Of a stretch of DNA of 64,000 nucleotides, positions 19,764-29,149 are shown in pieces. Within the stretch, counting starts at the first letter, position 1; every line of letters begins with the position of its first letter. The DNA is taken from the NCBI GenBank assembly GCA_015075005.1, contig JABTVC010000001.1:1240001-1304000 (forward strand), written 5' to 3'. The translations under genes were made by a program, and so were the position numbers. The DNA comes from Planctomycetia bacterium. Lineage in GTDB: Bacteria; Planctomycetota; Brocadiia; Brocadiales; Brocadiaceae. The notes under the pieces are model-generated. The model ran no database searches, had not been told where the DNA came from, and was given only the letters and a program-made list of their open reading frames with translations.

Positions 19764-19963
19764 ATGAGTAAAGCAGTCTATGAGAAACTGAAAGATGGTA
19801 ATTTTGTTGGTAAAATTCCCCCGTGTTCAGGTGTTATTGCCTTTGGAGAAACCCTGTATCAGTGTCAGGAAGAATTAAGATCATCCCTTAGGGATGGCTT
19901 ATTGTAAAAATCAGGCAGGGTGATAAATTGCCCGTGATAGGCCGAGTTGATTTGAACAAATAA
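19764..19963 (+). pseudogene. HicB-like antitoxin fragment, frameshifted
   Basis: The first frame gives YEKLKDGNFVGKIPPCSG and VIAFGETLYQCQEELRSSL, the HicB-like fold (usually ExxDGgyvgxiPxxpGxxaxGeTxxExxxxL). It stops at 19905-19907. Shifting by one base near 19890-19897 continues WLIVKIRQGDKLPVIGRVDL and ends NK at the TAA 19961-19963, the expected family C-terminus. The total length is one base short of a multiple of three. No HicA toxin gene is adjacent. Confidence 0.65.
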
Positions 19964-20041
19964 ATCAGGTTGATTCCCTTCTCTGAAATGCGTAAAATAA
20001 AGCCAAAATATTATTAAGACAACTACAAAAAGGAGATGACA

Positions 20042-20263
20042 TTGCGTATAAGCGATATTCCAGAAATTGCCAAATTAAGCGCTCAGGAAAAAATCCTATT
20101 GGTTGAAGATATTTGGGACAGCATAGCTTTGGATGAGTCTGTGGTACCCATTCCACGTAGCCATAGAGATGAATTGGATAGAAGGCTCAGAATGCATGAA
20201 TCTGCTCCTGGAAACCTTTTAACTCCCGAAGAATTTCAGGCAAGAATAGAAGAAAGGAAATGA
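20042..20263 (+). CDS. Addiction-module antitoxin (putative PF09720 type)
   Basis: 73 residues if started at the TTG at 20042, which lies 6 bases after AAGGAG (20030-20035). The ATG at 20036 overlaps that site and is the poorer choice. The pattern IPEIAKLSAQEKILLVEDIW and DSIALDE, with a C-terminal PEEFQARIEERK, is that of short unstable antitoxins paired with ParE/RelE toxins. Its stop overlaps the toxin start (ATGA). The toxin is broken, so this antitoxin may be an orphan. Confidence 0.75.
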   Translation: MRISDIPEIAKLSAQEKILLVEDIWDSIALDESVVPIPRSHRDELDRRLRMHESAPGNLLTPEEFQARIEERK

Positions 20264-20572
20264 CGCACAACATCCGGTTTCTTCCAGAAGTAGAAGACGA
20301 TGTTATCCGTGGGTATGCATGGCACGAAGCGAAGTCGTCAGGTCTTGAGAGGAATACCTACGGATGTTTATGCCTGCGTTAGTGAGATTTCTAAGAATCC
20401 CTTACTTTATCCAAAGGTTTATAGCGAATTCCGTCGCCGTTTGCTTAGAAGATTTCCATATGCTATTTATTTTATGATAAAAGATGACCAAATTGTTGTA
20501 TGTGGGCTTTTTCATTGTGCACGTGATCCACGCGCAATCAGAGCGAAACTGCACGATCGGGAAACACCATAA
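20260..20572 (+). pseudogene. ParE/RelE-type toxin, two frameshifts
   Basis: Starts MTHNIRFLPEVEDDVIRGYA from the ATG overlapping the antitoxin stop. The protein leaves frame after KSSGL and again after EEYLRMF, then finishes in the frame with YACVSEISKNPLLYPKVY, RRLLRRFPYAIYFMI and FHCARDPRAIRAKL, the classic ParE C-terminus. The span is 313 bases, two short of 105 codons, consistent with two separate one-base deletions. Loss of toxin function would make the pair inert. Confidence 0.75.
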
Positions 20573-20679
20573 CAAACTAGCAAGCAAGTCAAGCAGGTTG
20601 GTTGAAGGTAAGCAAAGCCCAACATCAACCGTTCATGGCATTCAAAAATCTGTCGGGTTTTGTGTATCAATCCGGTAGA

Positions 20680-21160
20680 CTAATAAGAACGCCAAGAAAA
20701 TATGTGGATAAAACTAGATGGATACATGAGAGGTAAATTTGATAATTGACAAAAGCCTTCTAATGGGTGACCATTTCGCTCCTTCCTTCGGAGCGCTTCG
20801 TAGTTCGCAATAACGGACGAGAACTGGATGCACAGCTCGAACAGTCGATCGTGCCGACGCGTATCGCCAGCGAGTACCTGATCGAGCGGGATCGACTCCA
20901 CGGGAAGCGCTTCGAGGAGTTGCCGCAGTTTCTCGGCATCGTGCGCCTTGATTACCTCTCGGACGTTGAGGTCACCCGTCCCGTCGACTTCAGGAGGCAG
21001 CTTGACCGAGGCGACAACGCCCGACTGGGAACCGGCAGATCAGCGCTCCGACGGCGCCTCTGTCAAAGGTGCGGTACCACCCACCTTGTTGTCCCTACGA
21101 CCGAAGATTCTGGTCCAAAAGCTCGTGATCGACTCCTTCGCGCTTATTCCCGTCGCCTGA
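20680..21160 (-). pseudogene. Degenerate GC-rich coding fragment, unknown
   Basis: This stretch is clearly richer in G and C than its surroundings. On the minus strand one frame reads through SVKLPPEVDGTGDLNVREVI, KAHDAEKLRQLLEALPVESI, PLDQVLAGDTRRHDRLFELC and SSVIANYEALRRKERN, with one in-frame TGA upstream of it and no clear start or end. The codon pattern looks like real protein, but no domain was recognised. The plus-strand frame at 20767-21306 is probably its shadow. Likely a transferred gene fragment. Confidence 0.3.
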
Positions 21161-21162
21161 AT

Positions 21163-21582
21163 CTATTGGTTGGGCGATCTATTTTGATTTCCTATTCGTG
21201 CAACTTGATACAAGCGAACATCAAATGGCTGCCCATTCACGCTGTGAAGTTCTACAACATTTGCCGTTATCTCATTGTTTCTAAGCATGGCATGTATTGC
21301 TTCTGATATCAACATAGCGTCTATATCACCAAGTTTTTGCCGCATATCATCATAGGTGAGATCTCTTTTTGCTAATTCAGCCAAAAGGGTGCTGCGGACA
21401 TAACTAAGTTCTTTGTCGTATTTATGCCACCTTAATGCGTGCCAAGCTGTAACTACGCATATGATAGTAGCGAGAGCGATTACAGCAATTTCACGCCTCC
21501 GGTCCTTAAGGAGCAGGAGAGGAAAAAAGGCTCCTACGGATAACCCAAATCCAATAATAGATATCGTTGTTTCTATTGACAT
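21163..21582 (-). CDS. Hypothetical membrane-anchored protein
   Basis: 139 residues, not recognised. There are two N-terminal hydrophobic helices (about 5-26 and 33-49, separated by KDRRRE), then a soluble helical region of about 85 residues (ELAKRDLTYDDMRQKLGDID onwards). The layout suggests a small membrane protein with a cytoplasmic or periplasmic tail. It follows the secreted-protein gene on the same strand after 35 bp. Confidence 0.5.
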   Translation of the reverse strand: MSIETTISIIGFGLSVGAFFPLLLLKDRRREIAVIALATIICVVTAWHALRWHKYDKELSYVRSTLLAELAKRDLTYDDMRQKLGDIDAMLISEAIHAMLRNNEITANVVELHSVNGQPFDVRLYQVARIGNQNRSPNQ

Positions 21583-21617
21583 GTTTCGACGTAATCTCTT
21601 TCTTGAAACATTCTTTC

Positions 21618-22049
21618 CTATTGACTCTTGCAGGGAACAACTTCAACTGATTCAAGAATTGCAGGCCCGTTCGTACCGCCAAGGTCAAAATGCCAAGATT
21701 TCGGATTACCATGAACAGAAATTTGTTTCGTATTTGGAAAGCGTCGCGACAACTTGATGATTATTTCGCGTGATTCTGGAACATTATGGATTCCTCCCAC
21801 AATTCCGACAGGTCGATTTGGATCATCATCTACACGAAGAAATCTTATGAGTACTTTTGATGCGGTACCACCGATTGTGAAACTAAAACATGTTCCCTGT
21901 TCAAATGTAGTTGGTTGTCGTATATCTAGCCACCCACTGCCCCATTTGGAGGAAGCGTCATAGTAGCCATCAAGAGACTGGGCTGAAGCGTTCACGCCGA
22001 ACAGGAAAAGGAATGCTCCTATAGCCAAAATTGAAATACTTTTTTTCAT
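21618..22049 (-). CDS. Secreted protein of unknown function
   Basis: 143 residues with a clear signal peptide (KKSISILAIGAFLFLFGVNA, cut after ASA) and a strong ribosome site (AAGGAGG) before the ATG. The mature part is about 120 residues, with two Cys (one in GTCFSFTIGG, one near the C-terminus), and looks like a beta-sandwich. No family was recognised. Expected in the periplasm or paryphoplasm. Confidence 0.6.
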   Translation of the reverse strand: MKKSISILAIGAFLFLFGVNASAQSLDGYYDASSKWGSGWLDIRQPTTFEQGTCFSFTIGGTASKVLIRFLRVDDDPNRPVGIVGGIHNVPESREIIIKLSRRFPNTKQISVHGNPKSWHFDLGGTNGPAILESVEVVPCKSQ

Positions 22050-22324
22050 AATTAGCTACCTCCTTCTTTCTAAATATTCTTACTTATTAAAAAAGTTACT
22101 TGTAGCCCAACAAGTTATTAGATAGTTATTAAAGACTGTAGCACAAAGTTTTTATTCTTTCAATACTATTAAAAGAAATATTGACATATCTACTGAATAT
22201 CATTATACCTTTCAAATGACTAATACGCTCTTTCCGATATTAGTCGTCTCTTATTCATAACCCGAACGAGTCGGAAAAGAAAGTCCTTCTGTTTCCTCAC
22301 ACAAAGCCACCAAGACACAAAGAT

Positions 22325-22711
22325 TTATGGTATATCCCCATTAATTATTCTTGATATTCCATCCTTCATAAAGGCTTCCCCAAAATTCAGCAAATATCCG
22401 AGCTTATGCCCTGTCAAACGCAAGTAAGTTAAAACCTGTTTCTTGTGAGCTTTATTAACGGATTCCACGGATTTCAACTCGATTATCACCTTGTTCTCAA
22501 CGAGAATATCAACTCGAAATCCTTCATCAAATTTTATTCCATGATATTCTATTGGTATGGATACCTGACGGTCGACTGATAATCCACGTTTCTTAAGCTC
22601 GTAAGCAAGGATGACTTCATAAACACTTTCAAGCAATCCTGGTCCAAGTTCCATATGCACTGCAACTGCAGCATCAACTATAATTTTTCCAATATCATTT
22701 TCATTCATCAT
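22325..22711 (-). CDS. GxxExxY-family protein (PD-(D/E)XK nuclease-like)
   Basis: 128 residues. GPGLLESVYEVILAYELKKRG holds the GxxExxY signature (PF13366), followed by the predicted nuclease core RVDILVENKVIIELKSVESV. This family is abundant in planctomycetes and other environmental bacteria, often many copies per genome, with no known role. The short sequence just downstream (about 22301-22323, ACACAAAGCCACCAAGACAC) is a repeat-like stretch that often accompanies these genes in such genomes; this last point is from general experience. Confidence 0.85.
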   Translation of the reverse strand: MMNENDIGKIIVDAAVAVHMELGPGLLESVYEVILAYELKKRGLSVDRQVSIPIEYHGIKFDEGFRVDILVENKVIIELKSVESVNKAHKKQVLTYLRLTGHKLGYLLNFGEAFMKDGISRIINGDIP

Positions 22712-23188
22712 TGCAACTGATACCAGATGATATTTTGGCTCAATATGAGAACGCCCTTAAGAAGCGGACGATTCCTGTAGCCCGTTACGCGGAATATAGG
22801 AAGTGGCTCCGGTATTATCTTGATTCCCGAAGCAAGTATCCGCTTCCTGATTCCAAATCGGAACAGGTACGTTTGTTAGTCGGAAAATTACAAAAAAAGA
22901 ATCAGTAACTTGAACAGCAAAAGCAGGCAGCGCGTATCGGAAACGGGGACTGCTATACAACAGCAAACGGATGTGTCCCCACTGGTGGATGAAGATCACA
23001 AGGCATCAGCTTTGCGAGCATCGTCACTGCCACCCGTTCCTCATTTGTCGGCTGGAAAACGTTACAATGAATGGCTTTACATGGACAAATCCGGCTCTCC
23101 AGATTGGAACATTATGCTCGACAATTTGGCGGCAGAGATCAAGACACGGCACTATTCCAGAAAAAAACTCAAAGCCTATGCGGAGTGA
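22711..23188 (+). pseudogene. Tyrosine recombinase N-terminal remnant
   Basis: The first part (TTG start at 22711) reads IPDDILAQYENALKKRTIPV, YAEYRKWLRYYLD and LLVGKLQKKNQ, then a TAA. LEQQKQAAR follows in frame, and then reading passes to the next frame, which gives YNEWLYMDKSGSPDWNIMLD and LAAEIKTRHYSRKKLKAYAE. This is the order of the N-terminal SAM-like domain of integron/XerD-type integrases seen in planctomycetes. The catalytic domain with the R...HxxR...Y residues is absent. A dead integrase near the island boundary suggests past insertion. Confidence 0.65.
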
Positions 23189-23260
23189 GGTCGGAAGGAC
23201 AGAGTGGGGGTCAGGTCTTTACTCTACACATAAGGTTGTGCATGTGACAAATTATGCAGC

Positions 23261-23410
23261 ATGACAAGACCATTAAGGATAGAATTTGACAGAGCGAAGA
23301 TTTTGTAAAGTAGAAGAAATTCCAGGACATCAGAGATTCGCTGGAAGACCTTGTCTGGAAACAGTATTCAATAAGAAGACAGGAAGTAAGAGAGGAGATT
23401 TAATCATGAT
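23261..23410 (+). pseudogene. RAYT (REP-associated IS200-like transposase) remnant
   Basis: ATG at 23261 encodes TRPLRIEFDRAKIL then a stop; RPLRIEF is the near-invariant N-terminus of REP-associated tyrosine transposases. After a large deletion a C-terminal-like segment (GHQRFAGRPCLETVFNKK) is seen around 23330-23400. The upstream sequence GGGGTCAGGTCTTTACTCTA (23206-23225) is the sort of leader commonly found in front of such genes. Non-functional. Confidence 0.55.
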
Positions 23411-23471
23411 TTCTACCATAAATATGATATGGAAATATAAGGGAAATCGTTAGAAATCTCATCGCCTGCTT

Positions 23472-24593
23472 TTAGCAAATCCTGGGCAGCTGATCACCGG
23501 CAAGCATATCCAAAATACGGACAGAACCGATGCTTTTTTTGAGAGTCAATAAACCAGCAGTATCGCCCCGAACCTCGCCAATCACACATGCCCCCAGCCC
23601 CAGAGGATGCCTGCGCATAATTTCTATCGTTTTCTTTTCTTCTGATCCCGGCACGAAACATACAAACCGGCCTTCATTGGCCACATACAGCGGATCAAGT
23701 CCCAGGATTTCACAGGCTGATGCCACATCTTCCCGTACCGGTATGAGTGTTTCATCGATGCGGACACCTTTCCCGGAAGAAACTGCCAGCTCCTTTAATG
23801 ACGTGGCCAGGCCGCCCCGTGTCAAATCCCGCATACAATGAATCTCAATACCCTCAGATAAAAGACAGCCGACCAGACCGGCCAGCGGTGCGCAGTCACT
23901 TTCTATGGCGCTTTCAAATTCCATGCCTTCCCGTACCGCCATAATGGCCATCCCATGACGGGCAATATCTCCATTGAGAATAATTACATCACCGGTTTGA
24001 AGTGCAGAGGGGGCAATGACCCTTTGATGTTCGATAATACCAATGCCGGCCGTATTGATAAATATTCCGTCGCCCTTGCCCTTATCCACCACCTTTGTAT
24101 CTCCTGTAATAATCCGAACCTGCGCCATGTGAGCGGCCTCACGTACAGACTGCACTACCCGCCAGAGCGTTTCCATCAGCAGTCCTTCCTCCAGAATAAA
24201 CCCCAGGCTTAAAAAAAGCGGACGCGCACCAGACATGGCCAGATCATTTACCGTACCATTGACCGCAAGCTTCCCAATATCCCCACCCGGAAAGAATAAA
24301 GGCCGTACCACGTAAGAATCTGTTGTAAAGGCAATCCTTGATCCCGGCAGATTTACAACCGTTGAGTCATGCAATTCAAACTCAGGCGTTGCGCCAAAGG
24401 CTGGCACAAACATCTTCTCAATTAATTCATGCATCAGTTTCCCGCCGCTGCCATGGGCTGAAATGATGTGCGGATAATCCTTAAGAGGAACAGGACAACT
24501 TGAAGAAAAGGGAATGGGATTGGACATAAGGTTCGTTATTGATTCATCTAAGAATATTTGTGAGTCCACCCTGACAGGGTTAATTTTGTTCAC
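23472..24593 (-). CDS. hypE: Hydrogenase maturation carbamoyl dehydratase HypE
   Basis: 373 residues from a GTG at 24593, or 351 from the ATG at 24527, which fits the family length better; no ribosome site decides. HypE dehydrates the thiocarbamate made by HypF on its own C-terminal Cys to give the cyanide ligand of the [NiFe] site. [53 protein letters not shown] and the essential C-terminal PRIC are all present. Last gene of the hyp set, 5 bp after hypD. Confidence 0.93.
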   Translation of the reverse strand: MNKINPVRVDSQIFLDESITNLMSNPIPFSSSCPVPLKDYPHIISAHGSGGKLMHELIEKMFVPAFGATPEFELHDSTVVNLPGSRIAFTTDSYVVRPLFFPGGDIGKLAVNGTVNDLAMSGARPLFLSLGFILEEGLLMETLWRVVQSVREAAHMAQVRIITGDTKVVDKGKGDGIFINTAGIGIIEHQRVIAPSALQTGDVIILNGDIARHGMAIMAVREGMEFESAIESDCAPLAGLVGCLLSEGIEIHCMRDLTRGGLATSLKELAVSSGKGVRIDETLIPVREDVASACEILGLDPLYVANEGRFVCFVPGSEEKKTIEIMRRHPLGLGACVIGEVRGDTAGLLTLKKSIGSVRILDMLAGDQLPRIC

Positions 24594-24598
24594 GAAGT

Positions 24599-25700
24599 TC
24601 AGTCATTGCAAACATCTACCTTCCGATATTGATAATACGCCGCACAGGCTCCCTCAGATGAAACCATCGTGGCCCCCAGGGGATGTTCCGGCGTGCATTT
24701 TATACCAAATACAGAACACTCCAGGGGTTTTTTTAGTCCCTGTAAAATCAGACCACTGATGCATTCGGAACTTTCATCTGCCGTGTAATCCTGGAGTCCA
24801 AACTTACACTCGGCATCATAATCGCCGTAGGCCAAACGGAGTCCCAGGCCGCTTCCGGGAATCTCTCCAACACCGCGCCACTTACGGAGAATCACCTCAA
24901 ACACTTCCGTGATAATTTTTTGCGCATGCTCATTTCCCTTTCGGCGCACCGAACGCGTGTATTGGTTCTCCACCTCAAAACGTCCTTCTTCCAATTGTTT
25001 GATGACCATGCCCATCCCCTGCAGGATATCCAATGGTTCAAAACCCGTGACCACAATTGGCACTCTGGTATTTTCGGGCAATCGGTTCATACTCGGTATA
25101 GCCCATCACGGTACACACATGCCCGGCAGCAAGAAAACCCTGCACCCGATTATGCGGTGAAGACAAGATCGATTCAATAGCTGGCGGCACCAGGACATGC
25201 GAAACAAGAAGCGAGTAATTAGTAACCCCCTGCTGTTTGGCCTGATACACGCTCATGGCATTGGCAGGGGCGGTAGTCTCAAACCCGACGGCAAAGAACA
25301 CAACCTCTTTTTGCGGATGATTCTGAGCAATCTTTAATGCATCCATGGGGGAATAAACAATCCGAACGTCCCCGCCCTGCGCCTTCACGGACAAGAGGTT
25401 GGTACTGGAACCAGGCACACGCAGCATATCTCCAAAGGAACAAAAAATCACCTCCTTGCGCCCGGCCAGTGTTATGGCTTTATCAATCAGTTCTAAAGGA
25501 GTGACGCAGACAGGGCAGCCAGGACCGTGAATTAGTTCAATAGCTTCAGGAAGCAGATCGTCAATGCCGAACTTGACAATCGAATGTGTTTGTCCGCCGC
25601 AGATTTCCATGATGGTATGCGGTTTGGTGGTGATACGGCGGATGTGCTGTGACATCATTTTTGCTAAGTGGGCGTTGCGGTATTCGTCAACATATTTCAT
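24599..25700 (-). pseudogene. hypD: Hydrogenase maturation factor HypD, single frameshift
   Basis: Two frames together give a full HypD of about 366 residues. The N-terminal part (25700 to about 25065) has [25 protein letters not shown] and the [12 protein letters not shown] block; it runs out of frame after IARKYQ. Removing one base (the T at about 25064 on the plus strand) joins it to [20 protein letters not shown] in the second frame, which continues to the [20 protein letters not shown] block with the late conserved Cys residues. HypD with HypC assembles the Fe(CN)2CO unit. The extra base is not in a long homopolymer, so a true mutation is possible. If real, hydrogenase maturation would fail unless a second hypD exists. 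Confidence 0.88.
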
Positions 25701-25951
25701 GATGGATTCGGTCCTGACTCTTCCAGTTCCCCCATCTGCTCAAGACTTTTAAAGACATCCATGGCCTCTTTTTCATCCACGGTACTGATAGCAAATCCGG
25801 CGTGGACAATCACATAATTATTCACTTTGGCATCAGGTACATAGGCGAGGCAAACCTCCTTAACAATGCCTCCAAAGTTGACCTTTCCTTTACGCATCAG
25901 GGGATCATCCACGACGATTGTTTCAATCTTTCCAGGAACAGATAAGCACAT
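25697..25951 (-). CDS. hypC: Hydrogenase assembly chaperone HypC
   Basis: 84 residues starting [12 protein letters not shown], with the essential Cys2 that binds the Fe(CN)2CO fragment and the large-subunit precursor. [20 protein letters not shown] and [15 protein letters not shown] follow as in the family. The stop overlaps the hypD start by 4 bp, so translation is probably coupled. Confidence 0.95.
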   Translation of the reverse strand: MCLSVPGKIETIVVDDPLMRKGKVNFGGIVKEVCLAYVPDAKVNNYVIVHAGFAISTVDEKEAMDVFKSLEQMGELEESGPNPS

Positions 25952-25960
25952 ATTTTTCCT

Positions 25961-28336
25961 CTATAGGTTCGATGCTTCTTGTCTTTGCGATTTGTGACGG
26001 GCAGCCACGGCCTGACCAAGGGCAAGACCACCGTCATTCGGTGGAACAAGCTGATGCCAATACGGGGAGAATCCTTCTTCTGAAAGCCGCCTGATCAGGC
26101 GTTCTGTCAGGTATTTGTTCTGAAAACACCCTCCACTTAAAACCACCCGCTTCTCTTCCGTCCTTTTGGCCATAAAAAGGGCCACCTCAACCAGGGTATT
26201 ATGAAACTTCGCCGCTATCAGACTGAGGGAAACACCACTGCGCACATCACTGATCAGTGTATAAATCATCGGTCCCCAGTCGACAACAGCTGATGGAATC
26301 ACTATATCAACACTACCTTGAGGAGACAAGGTAAAATTCTTATGCATCGACGGCTGCACATCAAAAGGATAGCTATCCTCAACGGGTTCATCTCCTGCCA
26401 AAAACTCCAGGATCATGGCCGCCTGCCCCTCAAAATGAACCGTCTGAGATAATCCCATGAGTGAAGCAACGGCATCAAAGAGCCTGCCAGCGCTGGACGT
26501 AACAGGTGAGTTCATGCCATTTCGAACCATCGTCGTGAGAATCGAAAGCTCGTTAGGCCGAAAGGCCTCAAGCGTTGGCAAGTCCTTAAAAAGTGCCAGG
26601 GCGTTTTCGCGGTCAAGTTCCAGGAGAAGTCCAAGGGCTGTGCGTCTCGGCTCTTTGATCGCTTTTTCACCTCCGGGAAGACGAAATGTCCTTAAATGAC
26701 CTGCGCGTACAAAATCCGTTAAACTCGCTTTGAGAAACTCTCCTCCCCAAACCGTCCCATCCGTTCCGTAGCCCGTCCCGTCCCATGCTATTCCCAGTAC
26801 ACTTCCTTCCAGGTGGTTCTCTGCCATGCAGGAAACAATATGAGCGTGGTGGTGCTGTATCTTCATTAAAGGCAGTCCCAGAGTTTCGGCATATTTCGTT
26901 GAGCTGTATTCCGGATGCAGATCACAGGTCAGAAGCCTTATCTCAGCGGGGTACAAGTTCTTTATACTCTGTATGGTCTCGCAAAAAGCCTTAAAAGACC
27001 GCACCGTGTCAAGGTCACCGATATGCTGGCTGAGAAACACATTCTCTTGAATACCCAAGGCAATCGTATTTTTCAAATGACCTCCCACGGCCAGTACCGA
27101 AATGGCATAGCCTTTCAGGAAAACGGGTAGAGGCGCGTATCCTCTGGCACGACGCAAGACTAACAAACGGTGAGCCATGATCCTCACGATCGAATCATCT
27201 ATCGGACGGACAATCGGACGGTTATGCACCAAATAATAATCCGCGATTCCATGCAATCTCTCTACGGCCTCGTGTTCATCAATACAGATCGGTTCATCCG
27301 GGATATTACCGCTGGTGGCAATAACCGGCCGCTGCAAACAGCGCATCATAATATGATGCAACGGCGTGCAGGGGAGCATCACGCCCAGATAAGGATTAGC
27401 CGGTGCCACAGCCTCAGATATCTTCAAACCAGACGACGGTGTTTTTTTCCTTCGCAGAAGCACAATCGGAGATTCAAAGGATAATAAAAGATTTCTTTCC
27501 TCGTTGGAGACGACACATATTTCCTCAATCATCCCCAGTGACGGGAACATCAGGGCAAAAGGTTTTTCCCCGCGTTGCTTGCGCCTGCGCAATACCTGAA
27601 CAGCCTTTTCATTCTGCGCATCCGCCATCAGATGAAATCCGCCTAATCCCTTGACAGCCGCAATCCTGCCATTCATGATGACATCCGCCGCCGCAGCCAT
27701 GGCATTCTGCTGCCCATAAAGCAATTCCCCATCCTGGTCCCATCCTTCTACATGCGGACCGCACAGAGGACAGGCATTGGGTTGGGCGTGAAACCGGCGA
27801 TCCGAAGGATCATCATATTCCCTCTGACATGCCTGACACATCCGGAACATCTTCATTGACGTGTTGGAACGATCATAGGGAATGGCTTCAATGATTGAAT
27901 ACCGCGGACCGCAATGTGTGCAATTGGTAAAGGGATATAAATAACGGCGGTTACCGGGATCAAATAATTCTTGTAAACACTCAGGACACACGGCAATATC
28001 CGGCATGATCAGGGCGGATGCTGTCTCTGAGGCATTACTCTCTCTGATATCAAATGTTTCAAAACCGTGCTGGTCTAAAAAGACATATTGAAAGCTTTGA
28101 AAAAAGCTGTGAGCGGGTTTCTCGTTTCGGATACGTTTCAGAAAGGTCTCTAGACTTGAAGGCGCTCCTTCAGCCTCAATGGTTACACCGGCAGAAGAAT
28201 TATTAACCCATCCTGTTAAGTAGAGCTCCTGAGCCAGACGGTAAATAAAGGGGCGGAATCCTACGCCCTGTACCACGCCGCGGATGATTAAATGAATGCG
28301 TTTAACATGGGTAGGGGAACTGAGCACCTCTTTCAC
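25961..28336 (-). CDS. hypF: Carbamoyltransferase HypF
   Basis: 791 residues, a typical length. Domains in order: acylphosphatase (IIRGVVQGVGFRPFIYRLA, about 17-35), two zinc fingers with CxxC pairs (CPECLQELFDPG, NCTHCGPRYS, CQACQREYDD, ACPLCGPHV), a YrdC-like domain (GRIAAVKGLGGFHLMADA), and a Kae1/Toprim-like C-terminal part with HHHAHIVSCMAEN and the late VVLSGGCFQNKYLTERL. It makes carbamoyl-AMP from carbamoyl phosphate and transfers the carbamoyl group to HypE. The start overlaps hypA by 4 bp. Confidence 0.95.
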   Translation of the reverse strand: MKEVLSSPTHVKRIHLIIRGVVQGVGFRPFIYRLAQELYLTGWVNNSSAGVTIEAEGAPSSLETFLKRIRNEKPAHSFFQSFQYVFLDQHGFETFDIRESNASETASALIMPDIAVCPECLQELFDPGNRRYLYPFTNCTHCGPRYSIIEAIPYDRSNTSMKMFRMCQACQREYDDPSDRRFHAQPNACPLCGPHVEGWDQDGELLYGQQNAMAAAADVIMNGRIAAVKGLGGFHLMADAQNEKAVQVLRRRKQRGEKPFALMFPSLGMIEEICVVSNEERNLLLSFESPIVLLRRKKTPSSGLKISEAVAPANPYLGVMLPCTPLHHIMMRCLQRPVIATSGNIPDEPICIDEHEAVERLHGIADYYLVHNRPIVRPIDDSIVRIMAHRLLVLRRARGYAPLPVFLKGYAISVLAVGGHLKNTIALGIQENVFLSQHIGDLDTVRSFKAFCETIQSIKNLYPAEIRLLTCDLHPEYSSTKYAETLGLPLMKIQHHHAHIVSCMAENHLEGSVLGIAWDGTGYGTDGTVWGGEFLKASLTDFVRAGHLRTFRLPGGEKAIKEPRRTALGLLLELDRENALALFKDLPTLEAFRPNELSILTTMVRNGMNSPVTSSAGRLFDAVASLMGLSQTVHFEGQAAMILEFLAGDEPVEDSYPFDVQPSMHKNFTLSPQGSVDIVIPSAVVDWGPMIYTLISDVRSGVSLSLIAAKFHNTLVEVALFMAKRTEEKRVVLSGGCFQNKYLTERLIRRLSEEGFSPYWHQLVPPNDGGLALGQAVAARHKSQRQEASNL

Positions 28337-28596
28337 GTCTCTATCTCCACGCTGACCAGCACAACCTCTCTGGCGTGAATATCCAGGATGTTGTCAGATG
28401 TCTCGACCTCTAATTTTGCCCATTGAGCCGGCGTACCCTCAGCCGCAGCCAGAAAATGCTGTTTAAAATGAGGAGCTGTGAAATGGCATAATGATCCCAG
28501 ACGTACATGGATATTCATAAACTTTTTGACACCGTGCTCACGGGCAAGGTTTTTCAATTTACTTATGAGATCATTCATTAATGCTGTCTCGTGCAT
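28333..28596 (-). CDS. hypA: HypA-like nickel chaperone lacking the zinc ribbon
   Basis: 87 residues. The N-terminal Met-His-Glu (nickel site) is intact and the fold pattern (HVRLGSLCHFTAPHFKQHF, then LEVETSDNILDIHAREVVLV) matches HypA/HybF. Standard HypA is about 113 residues and has two CxxC pairs forming a structural zinc site; none is present here, only one Cys in SLCHF. It may be a short variant specialised for this hydrogenase, or may have lost zinc regulation. hypB is not in this window. Next to hypF with a 4-bp overlap. Confidence 0.8.
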   Translation of the reverse strand: MHETALMNDLISKLKNLAREHGVKKFMNIHVRLGSLCHFTAPHFKQHFLAAAEGTPAQWAKLEVETSDNILDIHAREVVLVSVEIET

Positions 28597-28617
28597 AGGC
28601 TATTTCACTCCTGCTTC

Positions 28618-29103
28618 TTACGTGGATTGAAGGAGTTGGTGTGCCCTGTCTAACCTCTTAACGACTTCTTCTATGACATCTCCGGCAGCCTTTCTGACTT
28701 CACCAGAAATGGTTTGTCCCTGGCTAAAGGACTTTCCCTCAATGCCGTAAATTTCAAGTTGTTCAGGTAACTGATGAAGAGAGCATGCCAACCCGATCAC
28801 TTCAGCCAGGCTGAAGGCATGTGTTGAGCAGTACAAATATTTTGGCAAGGGCTCTTTAAAAGGTTCTATTCGGTGAATCGTTCCTGGTTGTGCACCGGAT
28901 GAAACCGCGTCAAAAAGAATAACACTTTTATATCCATCCCATAAATCCAGCAGGGCAAAACCTTCGCCCTGATATTCCTGCAGGGCGACCCATGGAAGAT
29001 GCCTCGCTTTCAGTTCACGGATAATAAATAATCCCACACCGTCATCCTGACGAAATTCGTTGCCGTAACCGATGAGAAGTATTCCTGAATGCCCTCGCTT
29101 CAT
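28618..29103 (-). CDS. Hydrogenase maturation protease (HyaD/HycI family)
   Basis: 161 residues from the ATG at 29103. The open frame extends to 29610, but that part overlaps the hydrogenase alpha gene and is not protein-like. The core ILLIGYGNEFRQDDGVGLFI, the nickel-binding Asp in ILFDAVSSG and the His in CSTHAFSL match the endopeptidase that removes the C-terminal tail of the large subunit once nickel is in place. Located directly after the alpha gene, as expected for its dedicated protease. Confidence 0.88.
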   Translation of the reverse strand: MKRGHSGILLIGYGNEFRQDDGVGLFIIRELKARHLPWVALQEYQGEGFALLDLWDGYKSVILFDAVSSGAQPGTIHRIEPFKEPLPKYLYCSTHAFSLAEVIGLACSLHQLPEQLEIYGIEGKSFSQGQTISGEVRKAAGDVIEEVVKRLDRAHQLLQST

Positions 29104-29149
29104 TTTTAATCCAGCTGTTTCATGAGAATCAGGGGGGAGGTATAAGGAA

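Noticed and set aside
20767..21306. Plus-strand 179-codon ORF
   Set aside because: The minus strand has the more protein-like codon pattern; the plus frame has no start signal or domain.
24599..25090. A separate 163-residue gene downstream of hypD
   Set aside because: It is the C-terminal half of HypD in a shifted frame and has no function of its own.
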